Shown piece after piece: positions 19,131 to 26,610 of a stretch of 36,071 bases of DNA. The notes under the pieces are model-generated. The model had not been told where the DNA came from. It worked only from the letters and a program-made list of their open reading frames with translations, and did not search any database. Every line of letters starts with the position of its first letter. Position 1 is the first letter of the stretch. The position numbers and the translations under genes were made by a program. This DNA comes from Deltaproteobacteria bacterium (GTDB lineage Bacteria > Desulfobacterota > DSM-4660 > Desulfatiglandales > Desulfatiglandaceae), in assembly GCA_019307815.1 (NCBI GenBank), contig JAFDIV010000031.1, positions 1 to 36,071 of the forward strand, written 5' to 3'.

Positions 19131-19586
19131 CTACGGCCCTCCCCTCCAGGGCCTCGGACCTGTTTTTCCCTGTCTTGCCCTTTGTCTAAAGTGCCTGTAA
19201 ATGCCTTTGAGTAGCTCAAACCTTTCAAAACCGATTATTTTCCTGACCCCTAGTAGGAAGCGAAACCGCCCCTCTGCCAGGTCATTACGTGCCTTTTCAA
19301 GCCTCCGAAACTGCTCCATTACGGCCGACTCATCCAAAAACTCCTTTTCCAGGAGATCCTCCAGTTCAAACCGTTCTTCTTCCACCTTGCTCTTCAACCT
19401 AATTAAGTTCCTTCGGCTCTGAGTAAACAGCTCATCCAATTTCTTCTTTTCCTCCTGGCTTAGGTTTAGCCTTTTTGCCACTCTGGGCAGGCGCCACCAC
19501 TTCCCAGTAGGGGCGTCTTGCGCAGCAGCAAACCCCTGAGTGCAAAGCCAAAGTACCGCAGCCAGTGTTATGAGTATCTTTTTCAT
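19131..19586 (-). CDS. Spy/CpxP-like periplasmic protein
   Basis: This 151-residue exported protein has a clear Sec signal peptide (MKKILITLAAVLWLCTQGFAAA). A highly charged, all-helical mature part follows: LNLSQEEKKKLDELFTQSR, then a long coiled segment to about residue 110. This is the pattern of the Spy/CpxP/ZraP heavy-metal-resistance superfamily, whose members act as periplasmic chaperones or stress sensors. No LTxxQ motif is strictly conserved, so the subfamily is uncertain. It is the third gene after an ECF sigma factor and an anti-sigma factor, with a 29-base gap, and is probably the effector of that envelope-stress unit. Confidence 0.75.
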   Translation of the reverse strand: MKKILITLAAVLWLCTQGFAAAQDAPTGKWWRLPRVAKRLNLSQEEKKKLDELFTQSRRNLIRLKSKVEEERFELEDLLEKEFLDESAVMEQFRRLEKARNDLAEGRFRFLLGVRKIIGFERFELLKGIYRHFRQRARQGKTGPRPWRGGP

Positions 19587-19615
19587 GGTTACACCTTCCT
19601 GCCTTGTTGTGTTTG

Positions 19616-20149
19616 TTAGGCCTTGGTCGATTGGACCTCTGTGCCCATCACGTCTGGCACTAAGAAGTCCATAAAGTCCATGTCCAGTTCAACCACGCCT
19701 TCGCCCAATATCTCCATATAGATCTGTGGAAGTGGGTTTTCCACCAGTGCATCCACCTCTGCCATTAATTTGCTGTCCTCTCGCATCTCTTCCATCACTG
19801 CAGTAATCTCAGAGGTGCTGTGCGGATGCCAAAGCCTTCCGCCACCAAAGATAAGAACTAATAAAAACCCTGCCAGAGCAGCGGTAAGCACTCCCCTATA
19901 CCAGGGAGAAATTGCCCATCCAAGCCCGTATCTCTCTCGTTCTGACACAAACCTCCTGCGGGGAACCGGGCTAAAGCGAGTGGCAAGCTCTCCCACATTA
20001 TTTAGACTGGTCTCCAGTTTATGCTTCCTTTCCTGGCAAAAGGGGCACCTTTCCAAATGCTTCTTTACAGGCTCAGGTAGGTCATTTTCATCCACCAGGG
20101 CCCATGTTATTTGATCTTCGGTCAAGTGTTGATTCCCGCCTTCCATCAT
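19616..20149 (-). CDS. Anti-sigma factor with zinc-binding HxxxCxxC domain
   Basis: The 177-residue membrane protein has a cytoplasmic N-terminal zf-HC2-type anti-sigma domain with H31, C35 and C38 in KKHLERCPFC. A single transmembrane helix at about 86-104 (GVLTAALAGFLLVLIFGG) follows, then an acidic extracytoplasmic tail. This design holds an ECF sigma factor inactive at the membrane and releases it on a signal. Its start overlaps the sigma stop by four bases (ATGA), so it is translationally coupled. The signal and any protease step are unknown. Confidence 0.85.
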   Translation of the reverse strand: MMEGGNQHLTEDQITWALVDENDLPEPVKKHLERCPFCQERKHKLETSLNNVGELATRFSPVPRRRFVSERERYGLGWAISPWYRGVLTAALAGFLLVLIFGGGRLWHPHSTSEITAVMEEMREDSKLMAEVDALVENPLPQIYMEILGEGVVELDMDFMDFLVPDVMGTEVQSTKA

Positions 20150-20775
20150 TCCATCCCTTCTAATAATCCAACAAGACGTGATTCCTTCCTGAACTTTGTC
20201 AACGCACGATAAAGATGTGTCTTGATAGTGCTTTGCCCTTTCCCCAAAACCTCTGCTATTTCCCCAATGCTCAGTTGATCCATAAAACGAAGGGTAAAGG
20301 CCTCTTTTTCCAGTCTAGAAAGTTTACTCAGGAAACTTCCTACATGTTCCCAAAAATCTTGTCGCATGATATTGTGCAATGGACCGGGTTCATCCGATAC
20401 CGCATAATAACCGACAGCATCCTCATCACCTCCTGTAAAAAAACCAAAAACCTCACGAAATCTCTTTTTCCGCTGAAAGTCCCGAACACAATTAAGGGCT
20501 ATGGTAAACAACCATGGGCGAAACTGTGATGGATCCTTCAACGACTTGATACGCCTGAAGACCACCACAAAGATGTCTTGGGCAAGGTCTTCGGCATCCA
20601 TGGCAGATCGGACCCTGTAATACACCATCCGGAAAATGTCTGGCCAAAACCTATCCACCAAGTTATCGAACGCCTGCCTATCACCGGCCTGTGCTCTTGC
20701 AGTCAGGACCTCCAAGTCAGAATGGGCACCCGCCGGCTGCGTTACATTGTTGCATTTCTTCCCTGTTGGTACCAT
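20146..20775 (-). CDS. RNA polymerase ECF sigma factor (RpoE-like)
   Basis: This alternative sigma factor of 209 residues has region 2 at about 35-105 (AFDNLVDRFWPDIFRMVYYR, DAEDLAQDIFVVVFR and FRPWLFTIALNCVRDFQRKK). Region 4 lies at about 150-200 (LSRLEKEAFTLRFMDQLSIG and GQSTIKTHLYRALTKFR). An insert of about 35 residues links the two. It heads an operon with its anti-sigma factor and the Spy-like protein. The Shine-Dalgarno before ATG 20775 is weak, which may keep expression low. I found no clear ECF-type autoregulatory promoter upstream. Confidence 0.93.
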   Translation of the reverse strand: MVPTGKKCNNVTQPAGAHSDLEVLTARAQAGDRQAFDNLVDRFWPDIFRMVYYRVRSAMDAEDLAQDIFVVVFRRIKSLKDPSQFRPWLFTIALNCVRDFQRKKRFREVFGFFTGGDEDAVGYYAVSDEPGPLHNIMRQDFWEHVGSFLSKLSRLEKEAFTLRFMDQLSIGEIAEVLGKGQSTIKTHLYRALTKFRKESRLVGLLEGME

Positions 20776-20861
20776 ATACTATCATATCGGTCCAGTAGGT
20801 GCCCCGCTTCATGGTTTTGGCCACTCTGTCTTGACCTCAACCCGCAAACTAATTAAGGGCA

Positions 20862-20895
20862 GAACTGCTCCTAACCTTTGAGCAGTTCCTTTTTT
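20862..20895 (+). terminator. Orphan plus-strand intrinsic terminator
   Basis: GAACTGCTC (20862-20870) pairs perfectly with GAGCAGTTC (20880-20888) around a 9-base loop, followed by CTTTTTT. The T-tract is on the plus strand, yet both neighbouring genes are on the minus strand. In the minus direction the stem is followed by TGCCCTTAATT, a poor terminator. It therefore implies a plus-strand transcript ending here. Confidence 0.65.
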
Positions 20896-20896
20896 C

Positions 20897-21220
20897 TTAT
20901 CTTTGAATGTCATTGTGCTTAAGCCGGTAAATGTCCGCACTAGCTTTGTCCTGCATCAATTCGAGGTGCACCCTCTCCCTAGGGGTCAATTGCCCATCAC
21001 TCCATGCCCGTCGCTTCGTCCTCTGGATGCGCACCTGTTCTCTTTCCAACCTTCGAGTCTCTCTATAGGTGAGCTCACCACTGGCCACGCCCTGGTAGAT
21101 CCTCTTCTGCTGACGCACTTGTCTCCTTGCCACCCTTCCTGCCAATGCCACATCACAAAAAACAAAAAGCGCCAACAAGCAACCGATTCCACATACAGAC
21201 CAAAATCGCCTCATTCTCAT
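20897..21220 (-). CDS. Small secreted Arg-rich repeat protein
   Basis: This 107-residue protein has a signal peptide (to about residue 27, CDVALAG). The very basic helical mature part holds two related units of about 33 residues, RIYQGVASGELTYRETRRLE and RRAWSDGQLTPRERVHLELM. Each has the pattern G/D-x-L-T-x-x-E plus flanking RQ-rich helix, and the protein ends in DIYRLKHN. I recall similar uncharacterised periplasmic proteins in anaerobes, but no function is known. AAAGGAGG precedes the start. It sits 121 bases upstream of the sigma gene on the same strand and could belong to the same envelope-stress response. Confidence 0.75.
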   Translation of the reverse strand: MRMRRFWSVCGIGCLLALFVFCDVALAGRVARRQVRQQKRIYQGVASGELTYRETRRLEREQVRIQRTKRRAWSDGQLTPRERVHLELMQDKASADIYRLKHNDIQR

Positions 21221-21309
21221 TTCCTCCTTTCATGATTTTTGACTTATAAGACGAATGAAAGACGACTTTGGTCTACAAAAAATCGACTTGGCTCCTTAAA
21301 TATTCTCCA

Positions 21310-21337
21310 AAAGATTTCTCGGTTACCTCGAAATGAC
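21310..21337. repeat. Partial copy of the GTCATTTC/GAAATGAC repeat
   Basis: AAGATTTCTC (21311-21320) followed by TCGAAATGAC (21328-21337) matches the right half of the repeats at 22860-22959 and 25473-25618, with the intervening part shortened. The left half is not recognisable, so this is a decayed or truncated copy. Confidence 0.5.
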
Positions 21338-21442
21338 AGGTCTAAGACACGGTGGGATTTGAAAAAAACAGAGAGCAATCCAGTAAGGAAGGCTTATCAG
21401 AGCCACTCGATTGGGCGAATTCGCCACAGGCCAAGCAAAAAA

Positions 21443-21889
21443 CTAAACTTCCTCTTCAACGATAAGCTCCCTTCGGGAATGGTCCAAAATCGTGGCCTTT
21501 GAGATAAGTCCCAAAAGCCTGCCATCGTGAACTACCGGCAATGTGGAGTCATGGCCTTGCTCAAAGATTTCTAGCACCTCAGGTAATTCATCGTCAAGGG
21601 ATACTGTAGGAACCGTGGGGTCCATCAACTCCTCCACAAGAAGACTATCGTAAAGATTGGTATCAAAGAGATAGGAACGGATATCGTCAAAATGGATAAG
21701 CCCCAAATATTTACCTGTCTTTGAATCCACAACGGAAAAAAAATGGTATTCATTGCGTTTGAGTAGCTCAACAAACTCCCTGAGCCGCATCTCTGGATGC
21801 ACTACGTGGTAATTGTGTTCCAAGAGTTCCGTAATCCTCAACTCGGGAAGGTCCAACATTCTTGCCACTTCTTTCAGCCCAATTTTCAC
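21443..21889 (-). CDS. CBS-domain pair protein
   Basis: This soluble protein of 148 residues is made almost entirely of two CBS motifs (about 25-80 and 88-140), which as a Bateman module usually bind adenine nucleotides. The end (GLISKATILDHSRREL) resembles the cytoplasmic CBS tail of ClC chloride channels, but there is no channel domain and no room for one upstream on this strand. The start is GTG 21889, seven bases after GGAGAG. It may be a stand-alone sensor or a separated ClC tail; function is unknown. Confidence 0.75.
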   Translation of the reverse strand: MKIGLKEVARMLDLPELRITELLEHNYHVVHPEMRLREFVELLKRNEYHFFSVVDSKTGKYLGLIHFDDIRSYLFDTNLYDSLLVEELMDPTVPTVSLDDELPEVLEIFEQGHDSTLPVVHDGRLLGLISKATILDHSRRELIVEEEV

Positions 21890-22056
21890 TTCCTGTCTCT
21901 CCTTCTTCTTGTTCCATAAAATTTAAAGATAATATTCCCTTGAGGTAATAAAATCAATAATCAGGCCCAAAAACATGATTTTTGACAATTGACAATCCAT
22001 TTTCGGACCCACTATATTACTTCTCAGGCGAGCCGTCCCTCATTATCCGCGAGATT

Positions 22057-22827
22057 ATGAAAACTCCAAACATAAACACAAGGCCCATTGTACTGGCCCT
22101 TGCCGTGATCCTGCTGGCCATTTCTTGTTCTGCTCCGCATCCACCCCCTAAAGTTGCTGTACCGCCATCGGCCAAGACCGTAATACCGTTAGGTTACACC
22201 ATTCAAGTAGGGGCCTTCTCCAGGCTCGACAACGCAGCTCATCTGGTACATGCATTACAAAAACGTGGTATCTGGGCCTTCTACTTTAGGGATTCTTCCG
22301 GCCTTTACAAAGTCCGTTTCGGGAATTTTCCCACAAAAACCAAGGCATTGAGGAAGGCAAAGGCCCTTTACTCCCAGGCCATTATTGGAAGCTTTTATAT
22401 TGTCAAACCTAGGACCCCGGCAGGCGCCATCTTAGATGAAAAATATAAGGCGCGATTGCGGAAAAACATCGTAAGAACGGCCAAAAGCTTTATTGGTATA
22501 CCCTACCGATGGGGAGGGACCTCCAAGGCACAGGGATTTGACTGCAGTGGGTTCACCATGGCAGTCTACCAATTGAACGGACTCAATTTGCCCAGATCTT
22601 CCTATCAACAATGGCTTACGGGAATCCCGATTCCCAAGAACAAGATTAAAAAAGGAGATCTGGTCTTTTTCGCCACCACGAGCTACAGACATGTCTCGCA
22701 TGTGGGAATCTATGTGGGAAATGGCCGGTTTATCCATGCTCCTAGTAAAGGAAAACGGATCAGGATAGATTCGCTGGCAAATCGATATTTCGGGCGTCAT
22801 TATAAGGGAGCAAGGAGTTATCTATAG
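22057..22827 (+). CDS. NlpC/P60 cell-wall peptidase lipoprotein with SPOR domain
   Basis: This exported murein hydrolase has 256 residues from ATG 22057. A lipoprotein signal ends in the lipobox LAISC with C24. A proline-rich linker leads to a SPOR domain (about 46-118, YTIQVGAFSRLDNAAHL), which in the family binds denuded septal glycan. The NlpC/P60 domain (about 135-256) has catalytic C163 in DCSGFT, H215 in SHVGIYVG and H227. It should cleave peptide stems of peptidoglycan in the periplasm. The frame is open 25 codons further upstream, but only the ATG at 22057 gives a functional signal peptide. It is a single gene followed by a palindromic repeat. Confidence 0.9.
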   Translation: MKTPNINTRPIVLALAVILLAISCSAPHPPPKVAVPPSAKTVIPLGYTIQVGAFSRLDNAAHLVHALQKRGIWAFYFRDSSGLYKVRFGNFPTKTKALRKAKALYSQAIIGSFYIVKPRTPAGAILDEKYKARLRKNIVRTAKSFIGIPYRWGGTSKAQGFDCSGFTMAVYQLNGLNLPRSSYQQWLTGIPIPKNKIKKGDLVFFATTSYRHVSHVGIYVGNGRFIHAPSKGKRIRIDSLANRYFGRHYKGARSYL

Positions 22828-22859
22828 TTATCTTCTGACCGCTCCTAAGGCAGGCAAGT

Positions 22860-22959
22860 GTCATTTCCCTGCCCGTAGCAGGCGGGGAGGAGAAATCTTT
22901 CTGCCACAGGTACAAGATTTCTCACTACGCCTGTCTGCAGCAGGCAGGCTCGAAATGAC
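22860..22959. repeat. Nested palindromic intergenic repeat, copy 1
   Basis: Outer ends GTCATTTC and GAAATGAC enclose an inner pair, GAGAAATCTT and AAGATTTCTC, plus GC-rich CCTGCC/GGCAGG palindromes. The same architecture recurs at 25473-25618, and similarity continues past the right end (TCTTTCAT and ACCCG-AAGC). The region 22828-23118 holds no gene. Another palindromic GC-rich cluster (about 23006-23035) follows. Confidence 0.75.
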
Positions 22960-23118
22960 GATACGGCTTTATCTCTTTCATGAATCACCCGGAAGCACAA
23001 CGCTCCTGCCTGGCGGCAGACAGGCGGGCAGGGTCCTGACTGCTGACGGCTTACCGCTCCATCCATAAATCTCCGATTTATGGATGAAAACAAGCTAGGC
23101 ATAGCAAAGGAGGAAAAC

Positions 23119-24204
23119 ATGCAAATAGATATGCATTTTTATGGAGTATACGCACTGTGCAGGGCTGCAGGAATCAAGGACAAAACCGCCGAAACCATTG
23201 CCTACGCATCTCAGTTTGTGGATGACGCAATTGATGCAGAGGCCGTGGTTCTTTCTGACGGCAGGGGACTGTTACCCACCATGACCAGCCACCGGCCCAT
23301 TGATTACCAAAACACCTTGCCGGGCGATCAGTGGAGGGTCTGGATACCATTTCACTTCCTCCCCGGAAATACCATCACCTCTACTGAGGACATAAACTCC
23401 AAAGAGATCTTCACTGAAAAACTGGTATGCAGAGAAGACAGCCAGATTGCCAAAAAAATACTCAAGTATGCATTGGCAAAGAAAAACAAGGCACTTTGGC
23501 CCCATTTAATAGGAATAGTCGCACACGTTTTTGCTGACACGTTTTCCCACAATGGATTTCTTGGTATTGCGAACAGTTGGAACAAGGTCAAAAGTGACTC
23601 CATCGAAATCACCGGCAACCACCACTCTTCGGTGCTCCATTATATCTGGAGCAAATTTGAGGAGTTTAAGACGCGGTTCACCAGTGATTTTGCCGAGCTT
23701 GTTCCCGTGGGACATGCTGCTGTGGCCACATTTCCAGACAGGCCTTATCTAAAATGGCGCTTTCAATACGAAACCCACAAAGGAGATAATGAGACGGTGG
23801 AAAGGGACAACCCATCTATCTTTCTAAGGGCCTGCCGAGGCCTGTATGCATTTTTCTCGCAGGTGGCAGAGGTCTGGCCTGAAGCCAGAGACCCCCAAGG
23901 ACCTATGGAATTTGACAAGATTGAAGGCATTCTCAAGACACTCATAGGATTCGAGGCCCCTAAGGAAGATCGTATTGGGAAATGGAAAAAGGCTATTGGT
24001 AAAGGCAAGTTTAATAGGGTGACCTCCATTGACAAACAAATCCATTACAACAACAGCCTATGGCGTCCAAGGAGGGTAGAATATCAGCGCGAACCGGATA
24101 CTACCGTCGAAACAACCGATACTTACCATTTCATGCGCGCAGCCCACGAGTACAGGAGATATGTGCTCCTGGAACTTCTGCCGACTGCAAACATACTGGT
24201 ATAG
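23119..24204 (+). CDS. DUF6765 family protein, possible metal-dependent hydrolase
   Basis: This 361-residue protein begins MQIDMHFYGVYALCRAAGI, the start I associate with DUF6765. Histidine- and aspartate-rich segments follow: FVDDAIDAE, HLIGIVAHVFADTFSHNGF and GNHHSSVLHYIW. Their His/Asp helices recall zinc-dependent phospholipase C/S1-P1 nucleases, but that is a resemblance, not a demonstrated homology. It has no signal peptide. ATG 23119 is preceded by a strong AAAGGAGG. It is a single gene flanked by repeats, with a 12-base palindrome (TGAGATATCTCA) just after the stop. The function is unknown. Confidence 0.8.
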   Translation: MQIDMHFYGVYALCRAAGIKDKTAETIAYASQFVDDAIDAEAVVLSDGRGLLPTMTSHRPIDYQNTLPGDQWRVWIPFHFLPGNTITSTEDINSKEIFTEKLVCREDSQIAKKILKYALAKKNKALWPHLIGIVAHVFADTFSHNGFLGIANSWNKVKSDSIEITGNHHSSVLHYIWSKFEEFKTRFTSDFAELVPVGHAAVATFPDRPYLKWRFQYETHKGDNETVERDNPSIFLRACRGLYAFFSQVAEVWPEARDPQGPMEFDKIEGILKTLIGFEAPKEDRIGKWKKAIGKGKFNRVTSIDKQIHYNNSLWRPRRVEYQREPDTTVETTDTYHFMRAAHEYRRYVLLELLPTANILV

Positions 24205-24327
24205 TGAGATATCTCATTTTAGACCTTATTTAAACTTAACTACTATCTTGCAGAGTTCGGAAATTGGGACCTGACACGGACTGGTCCAATGAATTCGGCT
24301 CGCCAGATTGCGCAGACCATCGCGTGG

Positions 24328-24418
24328 TGAATATCGAATATTGAACAAGGAACCGCAAAATCACGAAATGCTGACTTTGCCGTTCGATATTCCTTGTCCG
24401 ATATTCTGCGGTTTTGGC
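24328..24418. repeat. Imperfect palindromic element of GATATTC/TTGCGGTT type
   Basis: The left arm (about 24329-24362: GAATATCGAATATTGAACAA, then GGAACCGCAAAATC) is an imperfect reverse complement of the right arm (about 24381-24418, TTCGATATTCCTTGTCCGAT, then ATTCTGCGGTTTT). The whole could form a long hairpin. The intergenic region 24205-24514 has no supported gene; a 64-residue minus frame across it has low-complexity content typical of such repeats. Confidence 0.55.
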
Positions 24419-24514
24419 ACCCTTTGGCATGTTAATGCTTTTCTTTCACGTAAGAAACTTCCACTCCTTGGGGTTCAGGAATAACGAGTGATATGACTTT
24501 ATTGGAGGAGACCA

Positions 24515-24814
24515 ATGGAAAGATTGGTTATAACTGTTAAAGAAATCAGAGGGACCTGCCCTGTTTACCGAATCGGCGATAAGATCGTCCTTGATGAAGG
24601 ATACAAATTCAACCTCAAGGAAACACACAATGTGTGCATGCACTCTCTTGCCTCTATCCTCCCTTATCATATAGCACTTTATCGAGGTATTGATCCCCGA
24701 GACATAGGTCTATCTCAAGAGGCTGGCAAGGCCTATGTCCAGTGCCTTGACCCATGTGATTATACTGGAGGGGGGACCGTTATCTTCCAAATCGAAAAAA
24801 CTTCCGATTCATGA
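24515..24814 (+). CDS. TIGR04076 family protein
   Basis: This 99-residue cytoplasmic protein matches the pattern I know for TIGR04076: [18 protein letters not shown] near the start, [19 protein letters not shown] in the middle, and [20 protein letters not shown] at the end. The conserved cysteines at residues 15, 42, 78 and 82 suggest a metal site or redox role. The function is unknown. A strong GGAGGAG precedes the start. Its last six bases overlap the convergent LigD-type gene. Confidence 0.88.
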   Translation: MERLVITVKEIRGTCPVYRIGDKIVLDEGYKFNLKETHNVCMHSLASILPYHIALYRGIDPRDIGLSQEAGKAYVQCLDPCDYTGGGTVIFQIEKTSDS

Positions 24815-25279
24815 GACATCACAGGACGGCGCGCGCACCTTCAGACTTTCTTTCTTTTCCGGTGTCAGAGCCAGGGTCATTTTCCAATCAGGGTTTTCAT
24901 ATCCGTCCCTTTTTTTGATCAGCAGCCATTCATTGCCCTTTTGGCCCTTTTTGAATCTTGCCAAGGTAAATTCCCCTTTGAGCTTGTCCCCATGAAGCCG
25001 AAAGGAAATTTTATTCGGCTGCTCCTTGATCAAATCAAACGTCCCCTTGTCCCAAATAACCACAGGGCCTGCACCATAAGACCCCTCGGGTATAATGCCC
25101 TCAAAGTCAATGTATTCAATGGGATGATCCTCCACAAGCACAGCAAGGCGCTTGTCCTTAGGATTCATGGAAGGTCCTTTGGGAATGGCCCACGAGCGCA
25201 AAACCCCACCCAATTCCAGACGAAAGTCATAGTGCAACCGAGAGGCATGATGTTCATGCACAACAAAACGCTTTTTCAT
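24809..25279 (-). CDS. Stand-alone LigD-type 3'-phosphoesterase
   Basis: This 156-residue single-domain protein corresponds to the phosphoesterase module of the NHEJ ligase LigD, which trims 3'-phosphate and ribonucleotide ends of DNA. The catalytic set is intact: H10, H16, D18 and R20 in [16 protein letters not shown], and H52 in EDHPIEY, at the same spacings as Pseudomonas LigD H42, H48, D50, R52 and H84. No polymerase, ligase or Ku gene is nearby. Start ATG 25279 has a GGGAG Shine-Dalgarno. It probably acts in DNA end repair, with partners elsewhere. Confidence 0.9.
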   Translation of the reverse strand: MKKRFVVHEHHASRLHYDFRLELGGVLRSWAIPKGPSMNPKDKRLAVLVEDHPIEYIDFEGIIPEGSYGAGPVVIWDKGTFDLIKEQPNKISFRLHGDKLKGEFTLARFKKGQKGNEWLLIKKRDGYENPDWKMTLALTPEKKESLKVRAPSCDVS

Positions 25280-25472
25280 ATCTTATCTCCCACCTTATTG
25301 ACCTAGCAAACATCTTTTTAGTCAAAGCGCCACCTGATTTCCCCTCGTTCTCTGCCTCCTACTAATTTGCTGGGCGACCCTAACTGACAGGGAACGGGGG
25401 CGACGGGGCATTGCCAAAACGGCCCTATCAGGCACTCATTTAATAATCATGGGAGCAGGACTTTGTACTCAT
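25280..25472. other. Intergenic region upstream of the LigD-type gene
   Basis: Together with the repeat and the 130 bases after it, this forms a 470-base gene-free gap. The first 190 bases must hold the promoter for the minus-strand phosphoesterase gene, but I cannot pick one confidently. Confidence 0.35.
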
Positions 25473-25618
25473 GTCATTTCCCTGCCCGCAGCGGGCGGGG
25501 AGGAGTGAAAACGACGAGAAATCTTTTCAAGCTGAGGTTCTATAAGATTTCTCCCTTTGCCTGCCTGCCGACTCGTCCGCCTATATGATTTGTGGCGGAC
25601 AGGCAGGGTCGAAATGAC
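25473..25618. repeat. Nested palindromic intergenic repeat, copy 2
   Basis: This longer copy of the element at 22860-22959 has the same outer ends, GTCATTTC and GAAATGAC, and the same inner pair, GAGAAATCTT and AAGATTTCTC. It carries an extra palindrome, GTCCGCC with GGCGGAC, in its right half. It lies in the gap downstream of tonB, and similarity to copy 1 continues to about 25665. Confidence 0.75.
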
Positions 25619-25749
25619 AATCCGGTGGCGTTTCTTTCATTAATTACCCGAAAGCGTCGCATTCGGGCAGGTTACTAGCTGATCGCTAATAGTGGACCAC
25701 GTCCTATTCCGACCCCTATCTCCTGTCTACTGGCTCCTGGCTTCTATAT

Positions 25750-26610
25750 TTACCTCAGCACAAACCGTATAGGTACCTTGACCCACATATCCACCCGTTT
25801 GTCTCCCCGCCTGCCCGGTTCAAAGGACCACCCTTTCACGGATCGCATGGCGGCCTTGTCCAGAACCCTGTAGCCACTTGACTGAAACACCCGCAGATCT
25901 CCCACTTTCCCTTCCTTGGTGACCAATATCTCCAAGATGACCGTACCTTCATAACCTCTTCTCTTGGCTATCATTGGATAAAAGGGAGGAGGATTTTTCA
26001 GGTACTCAGGCCTTGCCTCCACAATAGATTCAGTGGGTGCAGTTGAAGGTGAGAGGGATGCAACGACCCTTTGATCAGCATCAAAGAGCACATCATTGGA
26101 GATATCAAAGTCACCCTGAGATACATTGGCGTTTTCAGAAACCGGCGTATCTGGATGTGAGGGCTCATCCACTTGTTCCAAAGAATCAGAAGATTGCTCT
26201 TTAGGCTCCTGGGGCTCCGGAGGCAAGGGAGACTTTTTTTGGATCAAAGCCTCATGCGAGCGGTGACTTGTGGGCTCCTCCCTCTTTTTCTTGACAATAG
26301 GTTTGGGTGCCTTCCTTTTTGCTAATGGAATAGGTCTTTTCTTGACCGTCTTCTTTTTGGTGACTTTAGGCCTATGGGCCTTTGGTATTTTGGGTTTGCT
26401 CACGGGAATTTTAATCTCTTTTTCCACTTCTTGGGTAGCTTGTTTGGGAGAGGAAATAGGCATAGGGGGGCTAACTACATTTAGAGTCATGGTAATTGGA
26501 TGGCTCAGCACATTAGGTGGAACAGGCCGTGGCAAAAACCCAGGTCCCGCCATCAATAATATTGCATGCGTACCAACTGCCACACAAGCGGCTACGATCA
26601 ACCTACCCAC
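25750..26610 (-). CDS. tonB: TonB energy transducer
   Basis: This inner-membrane-anchored periplasmic protein of 286 residues transmits proton-motive energy to outer-membrane receptors. One N-terminal membrane helix (about 3-20) is followed by a long Pro/Lys/Glu-rich spacer (about 30-170, for example SKPKIPKAHRPKVTKKK). A TonB_C domain (about 200-286, with YPMIAKRRGYEGTVILEILV and KGWSFEPGRRG) completes it. GTG 26610 overlaps the exbD stop by one base (TAGTG), so translation is coupled. It is the last gene of the cobalamin transport operon and would energise the BtuB-like receptor at 12.3 kb. Confidence 0.93.
   Translation of the reverse strand: MGRLIVAACVAVGTHAILLMAGPGFLPRPVPPNVLSHPITMTLNVVSPPMPISSPKQATQEVEKEIKIPVSKPKIPKAHRPKVTKKKTVKKRPIPLAKRKAPKPIVKKKREEPTSHRSHEALIQKKSPLPPEPQEPKEQSSDSLEQVDEPSHPDTPVSENANVSQGDFDISNDVLFDADQRVVASLSPSTAPTESIVEARPEYLKNPPPFYPMIAKRRGYEGTVILEILVTKEGKVGDLRVFQSSGYRVLDKAAMRSVKGWSFEPGRRGDKRVDMWVKVPIRFVLR

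Noticed and set aside
18890..19228. 112-residue minus-strand frame before the Spy-like gene
   Set aside because: It spans the perfect inverted-repeat element and overlaps the 3' end of the Spy-like gene. Its composition looks non-coding.
24236..24430. 64-residue minus-strand frame in the palindromic gap
   Set aside because: The frame is produced by the imperfect palindrome and looks like repeat-derived spurious sequence.
22860..25618. CRISPR-like array from the spaced palindromic repeats
   Set aside because: There are only three dispersed copies of unequal length with no regular spacers and no cas genes.
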